Assembly: GCA_020048935.1 (NCBI GenBank)
Contig: JAIFLS010000042.1
Coordinates: 1 to 6,192, forward strand
Origin: a bacterium
GTDB taxonomy: Bacteria; Verrucomicrobiota; Kiritimatiellia; UBA8416
Length of the DNA stretch: 6,192 bases
Direction of reading: 5' to 3'
Below the pieces are notes generated by a model that was not told the origin of the DNA, ran no database searches, and was given only the letters and a program-made list of their open reading frames with translations. Positions 1 to 4,555 of this stretch are shown here, one piece after another; position 1 is the stretch's first letter; each line of letters opens with the position of its first letter. A program made the position numbers and the translations under genes.

Positions 1-2150
1 TCATCGGGGTCCTCGCCAGCCTGCTCGATCAGGCGGTTCTGCACATCCAGCAACTCCTTCTCGGTCCGGGCGCGTTCCTGGCGATCGTCCATCCGCAGCG
101 AAATGTCCTCGGACGCGTTCATCGTCTCGATACGCCCGAGCAGCTCGCGGTAGGCGACATAACGCGCGTCGCCCGCCTGGCGGTCACCCGACCGGGCGCG
201 CAGATCGGCCAGCAGCGGGGAGAGATCATCGAACGGCGAGAACATGACCGGGCGCACAGTCGACCATTCCAGCGGATTTTCCAGGCTTTCCTCGCCAAAA
301 TCCATGTAGTCGTAGGGCGAAGGGATGACGATATCCGGCTCGACCCCCTTGAGCTGTGTGGAGCCGCCGGAGATGCGGTAGAAGAGCGCGCTGGTCACCT
401 TGATCGACCCCATGTCCTCGTCGCGGCCCAGCGGCAGGACGGTCTGGACGCTGCCCTTGCCGTGCGTCCTGGAATCGCCGATGACAATCGCGCGGCCGTA
501 ATCCTGCAGGGCGGCGGCCACGATCTCGGAGGCTGAGGCGCTGGTGCGGTTGACAAGCACCGCCAGCGGTCCGGAATAGGCGATCGTCGGATCATTGTCC
601 GGGAGGATGTTGACGGTGCGACGCTCCTTGACGAGCACGACAGGTCCCGTTTCAATAAAGAGCCCGGTCATCAGCACGGCCTCCACCAGCGAGCCACCGC
701 CGTTGTTGCGCAGATCGAGGATGATGCCGTCCACCTTCTCGTCGTGCAGCTTTCGCAGGATGGCGGCCACATCGCGCGAGGCGCTTTTGTACTCGGGCTC
801 GTAGCGCTTGGCCCCCATGTCGGCGTAGAAGGTAGGCAGCACGATGACTCCGACCTTCATTTCGGTGCCATCGGGGCGGACGTGGGTCTCGACGCGGGAT
901 TTGGCCTCGCGCGCCTCGAGCTTGACCTCGTCGCGGATCAGTTCAACGTTCTTGGTGGTGTTTCCCGTCGGGTCGGCAGCCGGGATCACGGTCAGCACCA
1001 CGCGCGAACCGACCTCGCCGCGGATCACGCGGACGGCACGGTAGAGCGGCCAGTGCAGGATGCTGACCGCGGGCTCGTCCCCCTGGGCGACAGCGATGAT
1101 CTTGTCGCCGGGGCGCAGGCGGTTGTCGCTCTTGTCGGTAGCCGCCGGCCCGCCAGGCATCAGGCTGACGATCATCGCCGTCCCATCCTCGGGACGCAAC
1201 AGTGCCCCGATTCCGACCAGTGAGAGCTTCATCTCGATCGCGAAATCCTCCGCGGTGGCTGGCGACATGTAATCGCAATGGGGGTCGAAGGCGCGGGCGA
1301 AGGCGGCGAGGTACTGCTGCACGACCCATTCCTCGTCGTGGTCATCGATCACCTGGACGAACTGGGTGTAGCGTTCGCGAATGAACTCCGCTGGCGGGAG
1401 GTCCGGCTCGATCAGGGCTGCGTCATCATCCTTGTTGACGTCTTCCGTTTCCCCTGGCTCGGCGGCGACTGCCGTTTCTGCAACGCCATTGGTCGCCGGA
1501 TCGGCAGTCGTCTCCGGAGCAGCATTGGTTGCCAGGTCGAAAGTCGTCTCCGAGACCTCGACCCTCGTCGTCAGCCCCAAATCCAACACTGGCGGTACTA
1601 TCATTTCCGCCGTTGCCGTGTCCTCGTCGAGGGTTTTCGCGATCAGGCGCCGCAGGAATTCGTTCTTTATGCGCTTGCGCCACAGCTCGTCCCATTCCGC
1701 CTGATCGGCACACCAGGGGGCCTCGCGCCGTTTCCAGCGGTAGGATTCGTCAACCGTGAAATCAAACTCCTCGGCCAGCAGTTTCTCGGTGAAGGCCAGG
1801 CGGTCGCGCACGCGCTCCTTGAACGTCTCGAAGATCTCGCCTGCCAGCTCGATGTCGCCTTTGCGCAGCGTATCACCGAGCCCGGCCTGCCGTTGCGCGA
1901 AACGCTCGATGTCCGACGCCAGGAAGTAAATCCGTTCATAGTCGAACGCGGAGACATAGTTGTCGAGCATCTGGCGGGCAAGGGCGTCATCGACCTCGCG
2001 ATGCAGCAGGTGCTGGCGTGGAAACTCACCGACAACCGCTCGCGCGGTACGGGAGAAATGCGCCTCCTTCTCGGGGGGCAGAAACCCCGAGACCCCGATT
2101 ATCAGGACCGGCAGCGCGGCAAGCATCATCACGGTTCGGTTCAGTTTCAT
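1..2150 (-). CDS. prc: Carboxy-terminal processing (tail-specific) protease Prc, C-terminus cut by the window edge
   Basis: This periplasmic S41-family serine protease degrades or trims proteins from their C-terminal tails; in other bacteria its substrates include misfolded and cell-wall proteins. The reading frame is open from the ATG at 2150 to the edge: 716 residues with no stop. Residues 1-23 look like a signal peptide (MKLNRT, then a hydrophobic stretch) with no lipobox Cys. Residues ~45-175 match the Prc N-terminal helical domain (FDYERIYFLASDIERF). Residues 177-255 are an acidic, Ala/Thr-rich insert. The PDZ domain spans ~300-392 and the S41 core ~430-612. The catalytic set is Ser539 in SASASEI, Asp550 in QDYGRA and Lys565 in HGKGSVQ. 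The region after ~630 (SPLLADLRARS, then a charged helix) matches the Prc C-terminal domain, so only a short tail is probably missing. E. coli Prc has 682 residues; this one is longer because of the insert. GAGGGAG lies 10 nt before the ATG. The ATG pair at codons 8-9 is a less likely start. Confidence 0.95.
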   Translation of the reverse strand, partial: MKLNRTVMMLAALPVLIIGVSGFLPPEKEAHFSRTARAVVGEFPRQHLLHREVDDALARQMLDNYVSAFDYERIYFLASDIERFAQRQAGLGDTLRKGDIELAGEIFETFKERVRDRLAFTEKLLAEEFDFTVDESYRWKRREAPWCADQAEWDELWRKRIKNEFLRRLIAKTLDEDTATAEMIVPPVLDLGLTTRVEVSETTFDLATNAAPETTADPATNGVAETAVAAEPGETEDVNKDDDAALIEPDLPPAEFIRERYTQFVQVIDDHDEEWVVQQYLAAFARAFDPHCDYMSPATAEDFAIEMKLSLVGIGALLRPEDGTAMIVSLMPGGPAATDKSDNRLRPGDKIIAVAQGDEPAVSILHWPLYRAVRVIRGEVGSRVVLTVIPAADPTGNTTKNVELIRDEVKLEAREAKSRVETHVRPDGTEMKVGVIVLPTFYADMGAKRYEPEYKSASRDVAAILRKLHDEKVDGIILDLRNNGGGSLVEAVLMTGLFIETGPVVLVKERRTVNILPDNDPTIAYSGPLAVLVNRTSASASEIVAAALQDYGRAIVIGDSRTHGKGSVQTVLPLGRDEDMGSIKVTSALFYRISGGSTQLKGVEPDIVIPSPYDYMDFGEESLENPLEWSTVRPVMFSPFDDLSPLLADLRARSGDRQAGDARYVAYRELLGRIETMNASEDISLRMDDRQERARTEKELLDVQNRLIEQAGEDPD
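1482..1553 (-). repeat. 36-bp in-frame tandem repeat inside the prc linker
   Basis: Two adjacent 36-bp units (1518-1553 and 1482-1517, read on the minus strand) match at 27 of 36 bases. They encode SETTFDLATNAA and PETTADPATNGV. A decayed third unit (AETAVAAEPGET) follows. The repeat makes up much of the low-complexity linker between the N-terminal and PDZ domains of the protease. The 12-codon unit keeps the frame, so it probably arose by slippage or unequal exchange within the gene. Confidence 0.8.
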
Positions 2151-2187
2151 AATATAAAGGCTCCCTCAGTCATTCAGTACGGAAGGC

Positions 2188-2216
2188 ATAATACCACAGG
2201 AGGTGAATAAAGAAAA
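2188..2216 (-). promoter_or_regulatory. Probable extended -10 promoter of prc
   Basis: On the minus strand TGG-TATTAT (2196 to 2188) is a good extended -10 element. The hexamer 17 bp upstream, TTTTCT (2216-2211), is a poor -35, as is often seen when an extended -10 is present. Transcription would start near 2181, giving a leader of about 30 nt before the ATG at 2150. This is prediction only. Confidence 0.4.
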
Positions 2217-2223
2217 GGTTCTT

Positions 2224-2251
2224 CGATGAACCCGTTCATGCCATGGCATCG
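2224..2251. promoter_or_regulatory. Nested palindromes upstream of the prc promoter
   Basis: The hairpin ATGAAC-CC-GTTCAT (2226-2239) overlaps the perfect 12-bp palindrome ATGCCATGGCAT (2238-2249), and both are bracketed by CGATG (2224-2228) and CATCG (2247-2251). The cluster lies about 45-70 bp upstream of the predicted prc start site, a usual place for an activator site. No regulator is known, and it could equally belong to the repeat element that starts at 2261. Confidence 0.3.
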
Positions 2252-2260
2252 GGGTGGTTT

Positions 2261-2386
2261 TGTAGCCCAGTCGCGCCGCGACTGAGGCAGCGGAACGCGC
2301 TTGCGATCACGCAAATCCCCGTGCTGGCGCCAACCAGCCGTTTGCTTACAACGCTGAAGCCGCACTCGCGGCGCGAGTGGGCTACA
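2261..2386. repeat. REP-like element: two hairpin arms in inverted orientation
   Basis: The element begins TGTAGCCC (2261-2268) and ends GGGCTACA (2379-2386), a perfect 8-bp terminal inverted repeat. Inside each end is a separate perfect hairpin: AGTCGCG-C-CGCGACT (2269-2283) and ACTCGCG-G-CGCGAGT (2364-2378). The two arms differ only at paired positions (G/C against C/G), so each arm still folds on itself. Two further small hairpins lie in the middle: TTGCG-ATCA-CGCAA (2301-2314) and GCTGG-CGCCAA-CCAGC (2323-2338). No target-site duplication is visible and there is no ORF for a transposase. The design resembles REP/BIME elements or a MITE mobilised in trans. It fills much of the gene-free stretch 2151-2501. 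Confidence 0.65.
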
Positions 2387-2430
2387 TGAGGGAGAGCGGA
2401 AAACGACTACGGCGACGACTGCGGAGTACG

Positions 2431-2471
2431 AAAGAAAAGGGGCAGGGTTCCCTGCGGGCACCCCGCCCCTT
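2431..2471 (-). terminator. Intrinsic terminator of the HU gene
   Basis: Read on the minus strand, AAGGGGC (2471-2465) pairs with GCCCCTT (2443-2437) and runs straight into TTCTTT (2436-2431), giving the U-rich tract. An inner perfect hairpin, GCAGGG-AA-CCCTGC (2455-2442), is an alternative fold. It begins about 30 nt beyond the HU stop codon, as expected for a single-gene transcript. It also contains one copy of the CCCTNCGGGCACCCC core (2450-2464, plus strand). Confidence 0.75.
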
Positions 2472-2501
2472 GTTCGATTGCAACCGGTGATCGCGACGCG
2501 A

Positions 2502-2774
2502 TCAGGCCAGCAGCGCATCCTTGCAGGCCTTGGCCACGCGGAACTTGACCACGGTTTTGGCGGGGATGGTGATCGTCTCGCCCGTGGCCGGGTTGCGGCC
2601 CTGGCGCTCGGCACGCTCCACCAGCATCAGCTTGCCGATTCCCGGCAGCGTGAACCCGTTGGCCGCTTCCGCATAGGACAGGCTGGCTACGGCGTCAAGC
2701 AGGTTGGAAACGTCGCTCTTGGAAAGCCCTGTCGTCTCGGCCAGGGCCGCGATGGTCTGTGTCTTGGTCATCAT
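2502..2774 (-). CDS. HU/IHF-family nucleoid DNA-binding protein
   Basis: A small basic histone-like protein that binds and bends DNA as a dimer and helps compact the nucleoid. At 90 residues it has the normal family length. Residues 1-40 form the helical dimerisation part (SKSDVSNLLDAVASL). Residues ~41-50 (FTLPGIGKLM) replace the usual GFG turn with PGIG. Residues 51-75 form the DNA-binding arm, with the signature GRNPATGE; Pro62 is the residue expected to wedge between base pairs. The C-terminal helix is short, with a Cys at 84. The start is one of two adjacent ATGs (2774 or 2771), preceded by AGAGGAG; the second gives the better spacing of about 7 nt. The gene has its own predicted promoter and a strong terminator, so it looks monocistronic. 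Whether it is HU or an IHF-like subunit cannot be told from one gene. Confidence 0.95.
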   Translation of the reverse strand: MMTKTQTIAALAETTGLSKSDVSNLLDAVASLSYAEAANGFTLPGIGKLMLVERAERQGRNPATGETITIPAKTVVKFRVAKACKDALLA

Positions 2775-2823
2775 GTTTCTCCTCTTTCTTGTTGTAGTAA
2801 TCCGGTTACCGTCATGGCATCCG

Positions 2824-2852
2824 ATAAAACGCTGTTTTCGCATTGTCACCAA
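2824..2852 (-). promoter_or_regulatory. Possible sigma70-type promoter of the HU gene
   Basis: On the minus strand TTGGTG (2852-2847) and TTTTAT (2829-2824) are separated by 17 bp and would start transcription near 2817, about 43 nt before the ATG. The match to consensus is only fair (3/6 and 4/6). It is divergent from the tRNA promoter 40 bp away. Confidence 0.35.
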
Positions 2853-2892
2853 AACAGGCAGAAACACAAGCGATTTTTTCGATATTTATGAG

Positions 2893-2922
2893 TTGACCTT
2901 ATGCAGGCCGGTTTGCTATCTT
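2893..2922 (+). promoter_or_regulatory. Promoter of the tRNA-Leu gene
   Basis: TTGACC (2893-2898) and TATCTT (2917-2922) are spaced by 18 bp. An A/T-rich stretch at about 2868-2890 (a run of six T, then ATATTTATG) sits where an UP element would lie. Transcription would begin near 2929, leaving a leader of about 18 nt for RNase P to remove. It may also feed rpsP, because no convincing terminator follows the tRNA and no clear second promoter is seen. Confidence 0.65.
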
Positions 2923-2946
2923 CCCATTCCTGCTAACGCAAAAGAA

Positions 2947-3033
2947 GCACTCGTGGTGAAATTGGCATACACGCAAGGTTCAGGTCCTTGTGCCCGCAAG
3001 GGCGTGGAGGTTCGACTCCTCTCGGGTGCACCA
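2947..3033 (+). tRNA. tRNA-Leu, anticodon CAG
   Basis: An 87-nt class II tRNA with CCA encoded. The acceptor stem is GCACTCG/CGGGTGC with one G-U pair, and the discriminator is A (3030). The anticodon stem CAAGG/CCTTG holds the loop TTCAGGT; the anticodon CAG is at 2981-2983 and reads CUG. The long variable arm (GCCC-GCAA-GGGC) is typical of Leu. The T arm is GGAGG-TTCGACT-CCTCT, and CCA ends at 3033. Base 37 is G (2984) directly after G36, the recognition context of TrmD. The 110 bp to rpsP hold only a weak 4-bp hairpin (TGCC-GAG-GGCA, 3041-3051), so cotranscription with rpsP is possible. Confidence 0.97.
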
Positions 3034-3143
3034 GCAGCGTTGCCGAGGGCAGTTTAGGACAGGCGGGGGGGATGGTTTTCCTGAATTAATCGCTTGCAAT
3101 GGCAGGCAAGTTGTGGGAGTCTTCCGGCCTTTTTGGAGGAAAC

Positions 3144-3443
3144 ATGGCAGTTAAGATTAGAATGAAGCGAACGGGCGGGAAGAATGACGCCTGCTTCCGG
3201 GTCGTCGCCGCTGATATGCGTTCGCCTCGCGATGGCAAGAACCTTGAGACTCTGGGCTGGTACAGTCCGGGAGCCAAGGGCAAGCTGTTCGAGCTGGATA
3301 TGGGCCGGATCGAACACTGGCTGGGCAAGGGAGCCCAGATCAGCGATACCGTGGCCAGCCTGGTGAAGAAGACGCGCAAGGCGGCGGCAGCAGCCGCCAC
3401 AGTGGTACCGGCCGTTGCAGCGCCGGCAACGGATGCGAATTGA
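3144..3443 (+). CDS. rpsP: 30S ribosomal protein S16
   Basis: A primary structural protein of the small ribosomal subunit that binds the 16S rRNA 5' domain. The protein has 99 residues. The body, residues 1-78, matches the family along its length: MAVKIRMKRTGGKNDACFRV, then RSPRDGKNLETLGWYSP, then ELDMGRIEHWLGKGAQ. Residues 79-99 are an Ala/Pro/Val tail of the kind that varies between species. GGAGG at 3135-3139, four bases before the ATG at 3144, decides the start; the in-frame ATG at 3099 has no such site and would add non-family sequence. A small hairpin (CTTGC/GCAAG, 3093-3110) lies in the leader; its meaning is unclear. It is the first gene of the rpsP-trmD-rplS-rnhB-yraN operon, and its end overlaps trmD by 11 nt. 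The tail codons contain a perfect GC-rich hairpin (GGCGGC-AGCA-GCCGCC, 3383-3398). Confidence 0.97.
   Translation: MAVKIRMKRTGGKNDACFRVVAADMRSPRDGKNLETLGWYSPGAKGKLFELDMGRIEHWLGKGAQISDTVASLVKKTRKAAAAAATVVPAVAAPATDAN
3412..3432 (+). promoter_or_regulatory. Hairpin occluding the trmD translation start
   Basis: CCGTTGC (3412-3418) pairs perfectly with GCAACGG (3426-3432) around the 7-nt loop AGCGCCG. The last paired base touches the trmD ATG (3433). There is no Shine-Dalgarno sequence in this region, because the stem occupies the place where one would lie. The hairpin is inside the rpsP coding region, so ribosomes finishing rpsP would melt it. This fits coupled, low-efficiency initiation of trmD. 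The structure is read directly from the sequence; the function is inferred. Confidence 0.55.
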
Positions 3444-4101
3444 CGTTATAACCATTTTTCCGGGCATGCTTGACGGGTTCCTGAAGGAAAGCATGCTCAA
3501 GCGGGCGTCCGCGTCGGGCAAGGTCTTCTTCAATACCATCGACCTGCGCGATTTCACGACGGATGTCCACCACACGACGGATGACCGTCCCTACGGGGGC
3601 GGCCCCGGAATGGTGATGAAACCGGAGCCGATCTTCGCGGCGGTCGAGTCGGTGCGGACAGCGGGGGCGCGCGTCATCCTGATGACGCCGCAGGGGCGGG
3701 TTTTCCGGCAGTGCGAGGCGATAGCGCTCGCGCGGGAATCCCATTTGATCTTTGTATGCGGCCATTATGAGGGTGTCGACGAGCGGGTCCGGCAGGGATT
3801 GGTGACGGATGAGCTCTCGATCGGGGACTACGTGCTGACTAACGGCGTGCTGCCGGCAGCGGTGGTTGCCGATGCGGTGGTCCGGCTGCTGCCGGGGGTG
3901 CTCGGCGGCGAAGGAGCGACCGAGGAGGAATCGTTCGCGAACGGTTTGCTGGAGTATCCGCATTACACGCGGCCGCCGGCATTCCAGGGGATGACGGTGC
4001 CGGATGTACTGCTATCCGGCAACCATCAGGCGGTCGCCGCCTGGCGGGCGGAACAGTCCCGGCAGCGGACGCGCGAGCGGCGTCCGGATTTGACGGTTTG
4101 A
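3433..4101 (+). CDS. trmD: tRNA (guanine-N1)-methyltransferase TrmD
   Basis: TrmD transfers a methyl group from S-adenosylmethionine to N1 of G37 in tRNAs with G36-G37 (Leu, Pro and some Arg), preventing +1 frameshifting. It is a SPOUT-fold dimer with a deep trefoil knot. Visible motifs are DDRPYGGGPGMVMKPEPI (51-67), LMTPQGRVF (83-91), the knot segment FVCGHYEGVDERV (107-119), SIGDYVLTNG (129-138), PGVLGGEGATEEESF (154-168) and EYPHYTRP (174-181). Arg151 aligns with E. coli Arg154. The E. coli catalytic Asp169 aligns without gaps to Glu166. The protein has 222 residues against 255 in E. coli, ending just after the conserved RRPDL. The ATG at 3433 gives the family start MRIDVITIFP; an in-frame TTG at 3415 is rejected. 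Translation is probably coupled to rpsP (11-nt overlap, no SD, hairpin before the ATG). rimM, often between these genes, is absent. Confidence 0.96.
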   Translation: MRIDVITIFPGMLDGFLKESMLKRASASGKVFFNTIDLRDFTTDVHHTTDDRPYGGGPGMVMKPEPIFAAVESVRTAGARVILMTPQGRVFRQCEAIALARESHLIFVCGHYEGVDERVRQGLVTDELSIGDYVLTNGVLPAAVVADAVVRLLPGVLGGEGATEEESFANGLLEYPHYTRPPAFQGMTVPDVLLSGNHQAVAAWRAEQSRQRTRERRPDLTV

Positions 4102-4188
4102 TTAGGACAGGGTGCGGGGTGCGCCCGGCAGAGGGTGTTGAAGTAGTGAAAACGAATCCCGGTAGACGGGACGCGGGCGGAGGACGGC
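4102..4188 (+). promoter_or_regulatory. trmD-rplS spacer, possible L19 leader
   Basis: This 87-nt gap is the only sizeable spacer in an otherwise overlapping operon. It holds a hairpin, TCCCG-GTAGA-CGGGA (4157-4171), ending 7 nt before the GGAGG of rplS, and a G-rich segment (GGTGCGGGGTGCGCCC, 4111-4126). No convincing -10/-35 pair is seen. L19 leader RNAs that control rplS are known in Firmicutes and flavobacteria. I cannot match this sequence to either, so a regulatory role is only a possibility. Confidence 0.25.
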
Positions 4189-4554
4189 ATGATATCGGAT
4201 ATTGTAAACAAGATTGGCAACGAGTGTCTCAGGACGGATGTTCCGGATTTCAAGGTCGGAGACACGCTTGACGTGCATGTCAAGATCCGTGAAGGCGAGA
4301 AGGAACGCGTCCAGCTCTATTCCGGCGTGGTTATAGCACGTGACGGCGGTGGCGGCACGGAAACCTTTACCGTGCGGCGCATCTCGCATGGCGTCGGCGT
4401 GGAACGCGTCTTCCCCGTGCATTCCCCCTATATCGACAAGATCGTGGTTATGCGTTCAGCCTATGTCCGCCGCGCGAAACTCTACTACCAGCGCGCACTG
4501 ACCGGCAAGAAGGCCCGCATGAAAGAGAAGATCGTGGCGAAGACCAAGGATTGA
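4189..4554 (+). CDS. rplS: 50S ribosomal protein L19
   Basis: A ribosomal protein of the large subunit, located at the 30S-50S interface near bridge regions. The protein has 121 residues, the usual family length. It matches L19 throughout: FKVGDTLDVHVKIREGEKER, then LYSGVVIARDGGG, TFTVRRISHGVGVERVFPVH, SPYIDKIVV and VRRAKLYYQR. The basic end (GKKARMKEKI) is typical of the family. GGAGG at 4179-4183, five bases before the ATG at 4189, supports the start. It lies downstream of trmD, as in most bacteria with a trmD operon, and 1 nt before rnhB. The separate strong ribosome-binding site contrasts with the weak start of trmD and fits the much higher need for L19. Confidence 0.97.
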   Translation: MISDIVNKIGNECLRTDVPDFKVGDTLDVHVKIREGEKERVQLYSGVVIARDGGGGTETFTVRRISHGVGVERVFPVHSPYIDKIVVMRSAYVRRAKLYYQRALTGKKARMKEKIVAKTKD

Positions 4555-4555
4555 G

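Noticed and set aside
1278..2210. A 310-codon plus-strand ORF
   Set aside because: It lies antisense to prc, whose minus-strand frame has a signal peptide, PDZ domain and intact catalytic motifs. The plus-strand translation shows no recognisable domain and is a by-product of GC-rich codon use.
2261..2386. CRISPR array or second tRNA in the prc-HU gap
   Set aside because: There are no regularly spaced direct repeats, and the multi-hairpin fold lacks an anticodon arm, TTC motif and CCA end.
2174..2614. A minus-strand ORF spanning the prc-HU gap
   Set aside because: It crosses the HU terminator, the REP-like element and part of HU in another frame; no family resemblance and no ribosome-binding site.
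3041..3051. Terminator between tRNA-Leu and rpsP
   Set aside because: The stem is only 4 bp with a 3-nt loop, and only GTTT follows. Too weak to call.
3415..3432. An upstream TTG start for trmD
   Set aside because: It would add MQRRQR before the family N-terminus MRIDVITIFP, has no SD, and lies inside the hairpin stem.
3340..3963. A 207-codon minus-strand ORF
   Set aside because: It is antisense to the conserved rpsP end and trmD. Its translation is rich in Arg, His and Pro with no motif.
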